The notes under the pieces are model-generated. The model worked only from the letters and a program-made list of their open reading frames with translations, was not told the DNA's origin and ran no database searches. Position numbers and translations under genes: made by a program. This document shows positions 54,379-63,111 of a DNA stretch of 64,000 nucleotides, one piece after another. Origin of the DNA: Paraherbaspirillum soli. Lineage in GTDB: Bacteria; Pseudomonadota; Gammaproteobacteria; Burkholderiales; Burkholderiaceae_D. The DNA lies in contig NZ_JBHSMT010000030.1 of the NCBI RefSeq assembly GCF_042654985.1, positions 1 to 64,000 on the forward strand, in the 5' to 3' direction. Each line of letters starts with the position of its first letter. The first letter of the stretch is position 1.

Positions 54379-55160
54379 GTCTGTCCTCCAACGTTGGAAT
54401 GGTCGTCGTCGCCGACGATGGTATTGATCAGGCGGCCGATGCCCTCGATTTTGGTCACCACCTCGTCGCCGGGCAGCACATCGGCCAAACCTTCCGGCGT
54501 GCCGGTCAGGATGATGTCGCCCGGCGCCAGGGTCATGCAACTGGACAGATATTCGATCAATGCCGGGATCGTGAAGATCATGTCGCCGGTGTTGCCTTGC
54601 TGGGTCAGCTTGCCATTGACGCTGGTGGTCAAGCGCAAGTTCATCGGGTCGGGCACGGCGGCGGCATCGACCAGCCAGGGACCGAGCGGCGTGCAGCCGT
54701 CGCGGTTCTTGACCCGCAGGTTGGGCCGATAGTAGTTTTCCAGATAGTCGCGGATGGCGTAGTCGTTGGCGACGGTATAACCGGCAACCACATCGTAGGC
54801 ATCAGCGCGCTTCACGTCCTTGGCATGGCGACCGATCACCACCGCCAGTTCACACTCGTAATGCATATAAGTCGCATCGGCCGGTCGCCGCGTGTGGGCT
54901 CGGTGGCCGATTATCGTGTTCGGTCCCTTCAAGAAAACCAGGGGCTGCTGCGGCGCCTTGAAATCCAGTTCACGCGCGTGGTCGGCATAGTTCAGTCCCA
55001 GCGCAAAGATGGTGCGCGGCGCCAGCGGCGGCAGCCAGTGCGCTTCACTGTCTAGCAGACTGCGGCCGTCCGCCAATTCAATCCGGCCGTCGGCTGCGGG
55101 CCGGACTTCATGGATGGCGCCGTTGAAGAAGATGCGCCCGCGCCTATTCGTCATTTTCAT
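54375..55160 (-). CDS. hpaG2: 5-oxopent-3-ene-1,2,5-tricarboxylate decarboxylase / HHDD isomerase, C-terminal-type half
   Basis: 261 residues of the FAH family, corresponding to the metal-binding half of the fused Escherichia coli HpaG. E-x-E metal ligands are in YMHYECELAVVIGR, with NDYAIRDYLENYYRPNLRVKNRDG and a GDIILTGTPEGL block. It overlaps hpaG1 by 17 bp at its start; a second ATG 6 bp in is possible. Together with HpaG1 it performs decarboxylation and isomerisation. Confidence 0.9.
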   Translation of the reverse strand: MKMTNRRGRIFFNGAIHEVRPAADGRIELADGRSLLDSEAHWLPPLAPRTIFALGLNYADHARELDFKAPQQPLVFLKGPNTIIGHRAHTRRPADATYMHYECELAVVIGRHAKDVKRADAYDVVAGYTVANDYAIRDYLENYYRPNLRVKNRDGCTPLGPWLVDAAAVPDPMNLRLTTSVNGKLTQQGNTGDMIFTIPALIEYLSSCMTLAPGDIILTGTPEGLADVLPGDEVVTKIEGIGRLINTIVGDDDHSNVGGQT

Positions 55161-55863
55161 GTTTGCCCCCTCCTACCTTTTTCCATCCGTGCGACTGGAT
55201 GTGGAAACAAACCTCGCCGCCGCCGGCAACCGCCACCCGCACCGCATCGCCTATCGTCGCTTGCGGCGCCTGCCATGGCACGCCGATCAGCAATATGTCG
55301 CCGGCATTCAAGGTCATGAATTCGGTGACGTCGCGCAATAGTTCGGGGATGTTGCGGACCAAGTCCGCGAGCGGCCAGCTGTCGACCCGGGTGTCATTGA
55401 TATGGGTTTCGATGCACACGCTGTCTGGATCGTTCGCCAGACTGGCGGGCATCATTTGTTGCGAGATAGGACAAGCGCCATCGAAGCATTTTTCGCGTAT
55501 CGCAGGGCGGTAGTAGCTGGCGTGCGGCAGGCTCAAGTCGGCCGCCGCCACGTAGCCGGCGATCACTGTTGCGGCTTGCTCCAGGCCGATGCGCGCCGCC
55601 GCAGCACCGATGACGATGCCGAGCGTGGCGCCTACTTCCACCTGTCTGGCGGGACTAGGCAACAGCACCGTGGCGCCGCTCGCTACCAGCGTGTTGGCCG
55701 GTTTGATGTAAAGCACCGGGGCTTGCGGCAGGCTTTTATAGGGTGCTTGCAATAGCGTATCGCCGAGACCGGCCAAGGACCGGCGATGATTCAGGATGAC
55801 GCCGTAGACTGTTCCCTGGGCGCCCGGTCTACCCGATATCGCAACAGGACCATGTTTCTGCAT
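55144..55863 (-). CDS. hpaG1: HpaG N-terminal-type half (FAH family)
   Basis: 239 residues from ATG 55863, with GGGGGGAAG upstream; an ATG 24 bp further up has none. First gene of the hpa operon. FAH-like fold (GTVYGVILNHRR, LYIKPANTL, NAGDILLIGVPW), but at the site where HpaG2 has the E-x-E metal ligands this protein reads EVGATLGIVIG, without glutamates at those positions, so it probably does not bind metal in the same way. It likely works as the partner of HpaG2. Confidence 0.87.
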   Translation of the reverse strand: MQKHGPVAISGRPGAQGTVYGVILNHRRSLAGLGDTLLQAPYKSLPQAPVLYIKPANTLVASGATVLLPSPARQVEVGATLGIVIGAAAARIGLEQAATVIAGYVAAADLSLPHASYYRPAIREKCFDGACPISQQMMPASLANDPDSVCIETHINDTRVDSWPLADLVRNIPELLRDVTEFMTLNAGDILLIGVPWQAPQATIGDAVRVAVAGGGEVCFHIQSHGWKKVGGGKHENDE

Positions 55864-55911
55864 CTTCACTTCCCCCCTGCAGTTCAAGCGTTATGGAGCC
55901 AAAGTGTTAGC

Positions 55912-55941
55912 AATATAATCATTAACATATTAGTGTGTCAA
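55912..55941 (-). promoter_or_regulatory. sigma-70-type promoter of the hpa operon with overlapping dyad
   Basis: On the minus strand TTGACA (55941-55936), an 18-nt spacer, then TATATT (55917-55912), about 50 bp before hpaG1. The spacer and -10 contain an AT-rich dyad (AATAT-N10-ATATT), a plausible site for the MarR-family repressor HpaR to block RNA polymerase. It is the best promoter I can place in the window. Confidence 0.65.
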
Positions 55942-56068
55942 TCGGCCGCAACGACTTTTCGACCAGACAAGCTTTGCCCGGCACTGCCGCAACGGACATT
56001 TCCACTGAACACAAAGCGGACTACACTATTGCCAGCAATCCCCCTCAATCCAAGATGAAGGAAAACAA

Positions 56069-56503
56069 ATGATTACCCTGCAAAAACATGCAAGATCATT
56101 GTTGTTCGTGACCCTGACGATGTTGCTCGGGATCGGTTCTGCGATGGCGGAGAACCCCACCAGTCACGTTACTTTGACCGGCGCGCAAGAAGTGCCGCCG
56201 GTCAGCACGAAGGCGAGCGGGACCGGAAAGATCGTGGTCGATACCGAAAAAATGGTGAGCGGCAGCGTCACTGTCGAGGGCTTCGATTCCATGGCGTCGC
56301 ACATCCATAAAGGAGCTGCCGGGAAAGCGGGACCGGTCATACATCCGTTGACTAAAACCGCCCCCAACACATGGTCGGTGCCGGCCGGCACCAAACTCAC
56401 CGACGACGAATATGTCGACTATATGGCCGGCAATCTGTACGTCAATGTGCATAGCGTGGCCCATCCCGGCGGAGAAGTTCGCGGCCAACTGACACCCAAA
56501 TAA
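56069..56503 (+). CDS. secreted CHRD-domain protein
   Basis: 144 residues: a signal peptide (cleavage near SAMA) and a single CHRD domain (about 30-144): HVTLTGAQEVPPVSTKASG, ASHIHKGAAGKAGPVI, and YVNVHSVAHPGGEVRGQL. CHRD beta domains occur in secreted bacterial proteins of unknown role. Divergent from the hpa operon across 200 bp. Monocistronic, followed by a strong hairpin. Confidence 0.9.
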   Translation: MITLQKHARSLLFVTLTMLLGIGSAMAENPTSHVTLTGAQEVPPVSTKASGTGKIVVDTEKMVSGSVTVEGFDSMASHIHKGAAGKAGPVIHPLTKTAPNTWSVPAGTKLTDDEYVDYMAGNLYVNVHSVAHPGGEVRGQLTPK

Positions 56504-56536
56504 TTCCCGGCGCATCATCAAGATCGTTTTAAAAAA

Positions 56537-56572
56537 AAGCGCGATGGCGTTCCACCGAACGCCATCGCGCTT
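56537..56572. terminator. perfect 16-bp stem-loop after the CHRD gene
   Basis: AAGCGCGATGGCGTTC and GAACGCCATCGCGCTT pair perfectly around CACC. The long A-run (56531-56538) is on the left, so the T-run is in the minus direction; rightward transcripts get only two T residues. It probably stops CHRD transcription and also antisense transcription coming from the right. Confidence 0.75.
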
Positions 56573-56693
56573 CCATTTGACACGTCATTCACGAGCGCAG
56601 CGTAGCAGCGAGAACGGCTCCGATAAGCGGGTTGACCTTCAGGCGGGCCAACTGCACGTATACTGCTGCTTTGCGTTTCGAGAAAATCTTTGC

Positions 56694-58808
56694 ATGCTAT
56701 CAACCTTACAACGCATTGCCGCCGACCCACATTCCGACAACATTGATCATCTGGTCGCCTTGATCAATGCATTGCGTCCCAAGCAGCCGAAGCTGGCCGA
56801 GCAGGCAGCGGAGCAGGTACGCATACTGCTGCAGTTGCTGCATGGCAGTCCGACCCAGGCCAGCGCCCTGCGCCATTATTTGCTGCGGCTGTTCTCGACC
56901 CGGCGTCAAACCAGCCTGTATACCGATATCGGCATCCTGCCGAACGCGGGCTTCTTTACCGAACTGTTTCAACGGATGTCGTTCCGCATCCTGCCACCGG
57001 CGCTGGATGAGAATTATTTGCGCGATTGCCTGGATCGGGTGCTGCCGGCCGACACCGATTATGTCTGGATCAACGCGGTGCCAAGCGCGGACTGGCTGAA
57101 GCTGATCGAGGTTTTGGTCAACGCAGCGCCTTATACCGATGCCGAGAACAATGTCGCCAGCGATGCCGACGATCGCCACAAAACCATGGTCGAGTTGCTG
57201 GATGCGATCCAGGTGCTGTCCTACCGCGTCAGCGCCATGGGGCTGGAGCCGTCGCTGATCCGGCTTTATCCCACCATCGAGGATTTCGACTCGCCGTTCT
57301 TGATGCAAAACGTCGAGCTGCATCGCTATCTGCATGGTTATCGGCGCTATCTGGCAGGCGACGTCAGCGATGCAAACGAAAGCACGGCGCCCGAAGATGC
57401 CAAGCATTTATTGGTGATGCTGGATCAGTGCGACGCCGTGGTGCTCAAGATCCGCAAAAACGCCTTGCGCATGGGCACCAGCGTTGCCCTCACCTATTTG
57501 CTGGTGAGGCTGGATCAGAGTATTCAGCGCTTACGCAAGCTGCTGATGCTGGTGGATATCGGCGATCTCGGCAGCCAGGAGCAGCTGGCCGCCCTCGCCG
57601 AGCAGGAGGCAGCACCCAACCCTGCGCAAGTCGCCAAGCTCAGCGAGGCCCTGGCGCTGGGCCAGGAGTTGATCGAAGCGCACAACCGCAAATATGCGGT
57701 GCGCGAGCTGTTCGCCGACAACATCAACCTGCTGGCGCGCAATGTCACTGAAAACGCCAGCCGCACCGGCGAACATTACATCGCCGAAAGCCGCACCGAA
57801 TACAGCGCCATGTTCCGCTCGGCGTCCGGCGCCGGAGTCGTGATCGGCTTCATGTCCTTACTGAAGATCCTGGCGTCCTATCTGCGGGCCGCGCCTTTGG
57901 TCGAGGCATTCCTGTTCAGCATGAATTATTCGTTCGGCTTCATGCTGATTCATGTGCTGCATTTCACGGTCGCGACCAAGCAGCCGGCCATGACCGCATC
58001 CCGCATCGCCGCCGGTTTGCAAAGCCGCGACGGCCGCTATATCGACATCGACAGCCTGGTCGAATTGATCGTCAAAGTGATTCGGACCCAGTTCATCGCG
58101 GTGGCCGGCAATTTGCTGCTGGCTTTTCCGGTCGCCTACCTGATCGCACTCGGCTATTTTCATTTGCATGGCGCGCATCTGGTATCGCCGGAGAAGGCGC
58201 AGCACTTGCTGCACGATATCGATCCGCTGGCCAGTCTGGCGCTGTTCCATGCGGCGATTGCCGGGGTCTGCCTGTTCCTGGCGGGCTTGATTTCCGGCTA
58301 TTACGACAACAAGGCGCTATATACGCACATGGCGCAGCGGGTTGAGCGCGCGCGCTGGCTGCGCAAATTGCTGGGCCAGAAACGCCTGTCCAGGCTTGGG
58401 CAGTACCTGGAACACAACCTCGGCGGCTTGATGGGTAATTTTTACTTCGGCATTTTGCTGGGCACGATAGGCACCATCGGTTATATGCTGGGCCTGCCGA
58501 TCGACATCCGCCACATTACGTTTTCGGCGACCAACTTTGCCACTGCGCTGGTCGGTCTCGACAACCAGATGAGCTGGCAGACTGCCGTCAGGTCCATCGT
58601 CGGCGTGATCGGGATCGGCACAGTCAACCTGTGGGTCAGTTTTTCGCTGGCGCTGTTCGTCGCCTTGCGTGCCCGGCGGGTGCATTTCCATCACGGCTGG
58701 AGCTTGGCCAAGGCGGTCCTGGGGCGTTTCCGCAAGCGGCCGGGCGACTTTTTCATCGCACCGAAACAGGTGGCGCCACTCGCGGAAGAGAAAGACTCTG
58801 TAATTTAG
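56694..58808 (+). CDS. PF10136 (so-called site-specific recombinase) membrane protein
   Basis: 704 residues from ATG 56694; the longer open frame upstream runs through a palindrome. The family is named site-specific recombinase (Gcr), but no tyrosine or serine recombinase motif is visible. The N-terminal 420 residues are helical (a coiled-coil-like stretch near 270-300), and the rest has about six membrane segments (for example GVVIGFMSLLKILASYL, FIAVAGNLLLAFPVAYLIAL, GIGTVNLWVSFSLALFVAL). An inner-membrane role is more likely than DNA recombination. A tiny lipoprotein gene follows 29 bp later. Confidence 0.75.
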   Translation: MLSTLQRIAADPHSDNIDHLVALINALRPKQPKLAEQAAEQVRILLQLLHGSPTQASALRHYLLRLFSTRRQTSLYTDIGILPNAGFFTELFQRMSFRILPPALDENYLRDCLDRVLPADTDYVWINAVPSADWLKLIEVLVNAAPYTDAENNVASDADDRHKTMVELLDAIQVLSYRVSAMGLEPSLIRLYPTIEDFDSPFLMQNVELHRYLHGYRRYLAGDVSDANESTAPEDAKHLLVMLDQCDAVVLKIRKNALRMGTSVALTYLLVRLDQSIQRLRKLLMLVDIGDLGSQEQLAALAEQEAAPNPAQVAKLSEALALGQELIEAHNRKYAVRELFADNINLLARNVTENASRTGEHYIAESRTEYSAMFRSASGAGVVIGFMSLLKILASYLRAAPLVEAFLFSMNYSFGFMLIHVLHFTVATKQPAMTASRIAAGLQSRDGRYIDIDSLVELIVKVIRTQFIAVAGNLLLAFPVAYLIALGYFHLHGAHLVSPEKAQHLLHDIDPLASLALFHAAIAGVCLFLAGLISGYYDNKALYTHMAQRVERARWLRKLLGQKRLSRLGQYLEHNLGGLMGNFYFGILLGTIGTIGYMLGLPIDIRHITFSATNFATALVGLDNQMSWQTAVRSIVGVIGIGTVNLWVSFSLALFVALRARRVHFHHGWSLAKAVLGRFRKRPGDFFIAPKQVAPLAEEKDSVI

Positions 58809-58837
58809 GGCGGAAATCAACCACAAAGGCGGGATCC

Positions 58838-58984
58838 ATGAAAACAGCATTCGCTATTTTTACATTCGTTACCCTGTTGGCCGGCTGCGCATCGCCAAAT
58901 AGTTATCGCTGCGACGATCCTGCCGCTCGTCCGATCTGGTGCAACAGCCGCCCTATTTCAGAAGAAAAGCCGCCCGCCAAATGA
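58838..58984 (+). CDS. 48-residue lipoprotein
   Basis: Starts MKTAFAIFTFVTLLAGC, a full lipoprotein signal with Cys17. The mature part of about 32 residues has two more cysteines (YRCDDPAARPIWCNS), possibly a disulfide. It is likely co-transcribed with the PF10136 gene. Function unknown; small secreted lipoproteins of this kind are often missed. Confidence 0.7.
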   Translation: MKTAFAIFTFVTLLAGCASPNSYRCDDPAARPIWCNSRPISEEKPPAK

Positions 58985-59022
58985 AGACCAATCCCGTTAC
59001 GCTACCCAGCTGACGCACGGCG

Positions 59023-59847
59023 TCAGGCCGTACCGGCATGGGTCTTGGCCCAAGCCAGCATCGCGCCCATAAACTGACGCAATATCGGCTGCACCTGCGC
59101 CGCCAGTGCGGGATCGAAAGCAAACGGCGTTTGCTCCTGCATATAGGTCAGTTGCGCCAGCTCCAGCTGTACCGCATGGATATTCTGTTGCGGCTGGCCG
59201 TAGTGGCGCGTGATATGGCCGCCTTTGAAGCGGCCGTTCAGCGCATGGCTATAGCCGACAGCGGCCGCCGATGCAGCGATCTCCCGCAACTGTTCCGTCA
59301 GTTCCGGCGCGCAGGATGTCCCGGACGCGGTGCCCAGATTCAGATCCGGCAGCCGCCCTTCAAAAAAGCGCGGCACCACCGATGCGATCGAATGCGCATC
59401 CCACAGCATCGCGATGCCGTGCTCGCTGCGCAGCCGCTGCAATTCCTGCTCCAGCTGGGTGTGATAAGGCTGCCAGTAGTCGGCTATCCGGCGTTGAATC
59501 TCGGCGTCGTCAGGCTCTTGGCCGGGCTGATACAGCGCCTCCTTGTGAAAGCTGTCCACCGGACAAATCCCGGTCGTATCCTGCCCCGGGTAGAGGTTGA
59601 CATTGTCCTTAGGCCGATTGAGGTCGATCACATAGCGCGAATGGGTCGCCACCAGCACCGACGCTCCCAGTTCATCGAGGAAGTCATACAAGGCAGGCAG
59701 GTGCCAGTCGGTGTCCGCCAAAGTCAGCGCGGTCGGCGTCATGCCGGCTGCAATCGACGCCGGGATATGCTCGCCGGCGTGCGGCATCGAGACCAGCAGC
59801 GGCAATCGGCCGCGCTTAAAAATGAACTTCGGGACTGGCGAACTCAT
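59023..59847 (-). CDS. hutG: N-formylglutamate deformylase
   Basis: 274 residues of the FGase family: LPLLVSMPHAGEHIP, DTDWHLPALYDF, YVIDLNRPKDN and AMLWDAHSIASVVPRFF. It hydrolyses formylglutamate to glutamate and formate, the last step of the five-step histidine route. Last gene of the hut run, 25 bp after hutF. A small stem (CTGACGC-ACG-GCGTCAG, 59010-59026) overlaps its stop. Confidence 0.92.
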   Translation of the reverse strand: MSSPVPKFIFKRGRLPLLVSMPHAGEHIPASIAAGMTPTALTLADTDWHLPALYDFLDELGASVLVATHSRYVIDLNRPKDNVNLYPGQDTTGICPVDSFHKEALYQPGQEPDDAEIQRRIADYWQPYHTQLEQELQRLRSEHGIAMLWDAHSIASVVPRFFEGRLPDLNLGTASGTSCAPELTEQLREIAASAAAVGYSHALNGRFKGGHITRHYGQPQQNIHAVQLELAQLTYMQEQTPFAFDPALAAQVQPILRQFMGAMLAWAKTHAGTA

Positions 59848-59872
59848 CGGATTTCCTCTTTTTTATAATTGT

Positions 59873-61267
59873 TCAATCGGCCAGCAGGCCTCGCAACGCG
59901 GCCGCATAGGCCGTGCTGCTCCGCTCTTCGCTTGCATGATGCCCGTTCTGGACCACCCAGCGGCCGCCGGCCATGACGTCGCGTATCGGCGTCTGGCCAT
60001 GATTGCAAAAGATAAAACTGTCGAGCAACTGGTCGCCGTGCTTGCCGCACAATGCCGGGTGCCGATCCTCCAGCACCAGCAAGTCGGCGCGCTGTCCCAC
60101 CGCCAGCCCGGCCACCGGCCGTCCGCTGGCAGCGGCGCCGCCGCGCTGCGCCTCGCGGTACAGATAGTTTCCAACCGAAGCGGCACCGTCGTTGCCGACC
60201 AGCAGATTGCGCTGCCGATGCAGCAAGCGCTGGCCGTATTCGTACAGACGCAATTCTTCGCGCGCGCTGGTGCTGACGTGGCTGTCGGAACCGATGCCCC
60301 AGCTGCCGCCCGCGGCAGCGTAAGCGACGCCGTCGAAAACGCCGTCGCCCAGATTGGCTTCGGTGCTCGGGCATATCCCCGCCACCGCGCCGCTGCGCGC
60401 CAGCGCCTGGGTTTCCGTCGCGCTCAGGTGGGTCGCATGGACCAGGCACCAGCGGCTATCGACTTCGACGTTATCCAGCAACCAGGCCACCGGCCGCGCG
60501 CCCAGCTGCGCGACGCAATCCTCGACCTCCTTGATTTGCTCGGCGATGTGCAGATGCACCGGCGCTTGCGCGTCCCATTGATTCAGCAGCGTCAGCATTT
60601 GTTGCAATGACGCCGGCGACACCGCCCGCAGCGAATGTGGGGCGACGCCGTAACGCAAAGCGGCGTGCTGCGGATGTTCGCTTTGCAAGCGCTGCAATAC
60701 GCTCATCACCCATTCCGGCGAGTTGATGAAGCGCACCTGCCCGGCATGCGGCGGCTGCGCGCCGAAACCGCTGTACTGGTACAGCACCGGCAGCAAGGTC
60801 AAGCCGATCCCGGCTTCTTGCGCCGCTTCGATCAGGCAGTTCAGGTTTTCGGCCGGATTGGCATAGGGCTTGCCGCCGATGTCGTGATGCAGGTAATGGA
60901 ATTCGCAGACCGAGGTGTAACCGGCCTTCAGCATTTCGATGTACAGCTGCACCGCAATCGCTTTCAAGGCGGGCGGCGACAATTTCTGGGCGAAGCCGTA
61001 CATCAGCGTGCGCCAGCTCCAGAAGCTGTCGTTCGGATCGGAGCGGTATTCGGTCAAGCCGGCCATCGCGCGCTGGAAGGCGTGCGAATGCAGATTGGGC
61101 ATGCCGGGCAATACCGTGCCGGTGACCTTGGGCGCCACCGCTATCTGCTCGGCGTTGACGATCACCTCGGTCAGCATGCCGTCGGCATCCCAGGCCAGCA
61201 GCACGTTTTTGTGCCAACCGCTGGGGAGCAATGCCTGGTCGGCGATCAGGCGGTTCATATGTTTCAT
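59873..61267 (-). CDS. hutF: formimidoylglutamate deiminase
   Basis: 464 residues of the amidohydrolase superfamily. It deiminates N-formimidoylglutamate to formylglutamate. The metal-site LHSHAFQRAMAGL is clear, as are the catalytic PVHLHIAEQ and the final active-site IGSDSHVST. Its presence with hutG shows a Pseudomonas-type pathway rather than the HutG formimidase route. Confidence 0.92.
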   Translation of the reverse strand: MKHMNRLIADQALLPSGWHKNVLLAWDADGMLTEVIVNAEQIAVAPKVTGTVLPGMPNLHSHAFQRAMAGLTEYRSDPNDSFWSWRTLMYGFAQKLSPPALKAIAVQLYIEMLKAGYTSVCEFHYLHHDIGGKPYANPAENLNCLIEAAQEAGIGLTLLPVLYQYSGFGAQPPHAGQVRFINSPEWVMSVLQRLQSEHPQHAALRYGVAPHSLRAVSPASLQQMLTLLNQWDAQAPVHLHIAEQIKEVEDCVAQLGARPVAWLLDNVEVDSRWCLVHATHLSATETQALARSGAVAGICPSTEANLGDGVFDGVAYAAAGGSWGIGSDSHVSTSAREELRLYEYGQRLLHRQRNLLVGNDGAASVGNYLYREAQRGGAAASGRPVAGLAVGQRADLLVLEDRHPALCGKHGDQLLDSFIFCNHGQTPIRDVMAGGRWVVQNGHHASEERSSTAYAAALRGLLAD

Positions 61268-61294
61268 GTTGTTCCTCCTCCTACGATTCCAACA

Positions 61295-62512
61295 TCAAGC
61301 TGCGGCAACGCCGCCACGGATCACCGCACTGCAAGGATTGAGACCCGACCAATAAGCCAGTTCGGCCAACGATTCCACCGACCAGATCGCAAAGTCGGCC
61401 GCCCGCCCCGCCGCCAGCAAGCCGTGCGTATCGGCCTTGCCCAATGCGCGCGCGGCATTGGCAGTCACGCCCAGCAAGGCTTCCGCCACGGTCAGCCGGA
61501 ACAGCGTGCAAGACATGTTCAGCATCAACAACAAGGAGGTGGTGGGCGAGGTGCCGGGGTTGTGATCGGTGGCGATCGCCATCGGGATCCGGTATTGCCG
61601 CAGCAGTTCGATCGGCGGCTGTTTGGTTTCGCGAATAAAGTAGTAAGCGCCGGGCAGCAGCACCGCCACGGTGCCGCTCTGCTGCATTGCCAGCACATCG
61701 GCTTCGCTCAAATGCTCCAGATGATCCACCGACAGCGCCCGGTAGCGCGCCGCCAGCTGCGTGCCGCCGAGATTGGAGAGTTGCTCGGCGTGCATCTTGA
61801 CCGGCAAGCCCAGTTTGGCGGCGGCTTCGAACACCCGTTCGCTCTGCGCCAGCGAGAAGCCGATGTTCTCGCAAAATACGTCGACCGCATCGACCAATCC
61901 TTCATCGTGCAAGGCCGGCAGCATCTCGTGACAGACCAGGCTGATGTAATCATCGGCGCGGCCTTGATATTCCAGCGGCAACGCATGCGCGCCCAAGAAA
62001 GTGGTGACTACGCTGACCGGATAACTGACGCCGAGACGGCGCGCAACGCGCAGCATTTTGCGTTCGGTCGGCAGATCGAGTCCGTATCCGGATTTGATTT
62101 CAATTGCCGTCACGCCTTCCGCCAGCAGGGCTTCCAGCCGCCGCGCCGCCTGCCGGAACAGGCTCTCCTCATCCGCCAGGCGGGTCGCTCGCACGGTGGA
62201 GACTATGCCGCCGCCGCGCTGCGCGATTTCGGTATAGCTGGCGCCGGCCAGCCGCAGCGCAAATTCATCGGCGCGGGTACCGCCGTATACCAGGTGCGTG
62301 TGACAGTCGATCAAGCCGGGCGTGATCCACTGGCCGCCGACATCGTGGCGCGGCAAAGCCGACTCCGCAAATTCGGCAGGCATGGACTCGACGCTGCCGA
62401 TCCAGGCAATCACGCCGTCGCGCACCGCAATCGCACCGTCTTCGATGACATGATCTGGATCGCCGGCGGGCGCGATCCGGGCGTTGTGCCAGATGCCTTG
62501 ATTAGTTTGCAT
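61295..62512 (-). CDS. hutI: imidazolonepropionase
   Basis: 405 residues, an amidohydrolase that opens imidazolone-5-propionate to formimidoylglutamate. DCHTHLVYGGTRADEF carries the HxH metal pair; KIKSGYGLD-like EIKSGYGLDLPTE, the VKMHAEQLSN block and ATDHNPGTSPT are in place. It overlaps hutD by 11 bp and precedes hutF by 27 bp. Confidence 0.94.
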   Translation of the reverse strand: MQTNQGIWHNARIAPAGDPDHVIEDGAIAVRDGVIAWIGSVESMPAEFAESALPRHDVGGQWITPGLIDCHTHLVYGGTRADEFALRLAGASYTEIAQRGGGIVSTVRATRLADEESLFRQAARRLEALLAEGVTAIEIKSGYGLDLPTERKMLRVARRLGVSYPVSVVTTFLGAHALPLEYQGRADDYISLVCHEMLPALHDEGLVDAVDVFCENIGFSLAQSERVFEAAAKLGLPVKMHAEQLSNLGGTQLAARYRALSVDHLEHLSEADVLAMQQSGTVAVLLPGAYYFIRETKQPPIELLRQYRIPMAIATDHNPGTSPTTSLLLMLNMSCTLFRLTVAEALLGVTANAARALGKADTHGLLAAGRAADFAIWSVESLAELAYWSGLNPCSAVIRGGVAAA

Positions 62513-63098
62513 GCGCGATTCCTTGTTGCCGGTTGATCTTGACCACGACCAATACGCTGTCTGCCGCCAATGGGCGGACCGAGATGCGGCCGGTATCGCC
62601 CTCGCAGCTCAGCGTCTGTCGCCGCTCCAGCGCGCATTCTGCATGCGATGTACTCACTTGCCAGCTGCCCTGAACGCAAAACAGCAGCCGAAAATCGCAT
62701 GCCTCGACCACGTCCGGCGTCGCGTGCCACACCTCGACCGCGCCGCTGGCGGCACCGCGCCGCAGCATCAGGTTGAAATCGCGGCATGCCCCGCCCTCCA
62801 GCCGCGCATCCAGTTGTTCCTCGCCCTTGAAGCAATACGGCAGCAACGGCGTGGTCAAGCCATGCACCTTGCCATCGGCAAAGTTCAGCTGCATGCCGGG
62901 GCCATCCAGCAACATGATCACCCGGTCGATGCCGGGAAAAGACGAAAACGGCCCGGATTGATCGACGTCGGCAATGCTCACCCGCCACAAAAAATCATCG
63001 AAGCCGGCGTCCGCCGGATAGCTGGATAAGGTACGCGTGCTGCCGCCGCCGTTTTTCCAAGGCGCGGCAATCAGGTCGTCGAAGGCATGCAGTTCCAT
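62502..63098 (-). CDS. hutD: HutD/Ves-family protein
   Basis: 198 residues from ATG 63098; a longer frame into hutH is not conserved. A bicupin-like fold with PWKNGGGSTRTL, FLWRVSIADVDQSGPFSSFPGIDR and a later beta-rich half. HutD is thought to bind formimidoylglutamate and moderate hut flux. Its 3' end overlaps hutI; 13 bp separate it from hutH. Confidence 0.9.
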   Translation of the reverse strand: MELHAFDDLIAAPWKNGGGSTRTLSSYPADAGFDDFLWRVSIADVDQSGPFSSFPGIDRVIMLLDGPGMQLNFADGKVHGLTTPLLPYCFKGEEQLDARLEGGACRDFNLMLRRGAASGAVEVWHATPDVVEACDFRLLFCVQGSWQVSTSHAECALERRQTLSCEGDTGRISVRPLAADSVLVVVKINRQQGIAHAN

Positions 63099-63111
63099 GT
63101 CGGGTCCGGTG

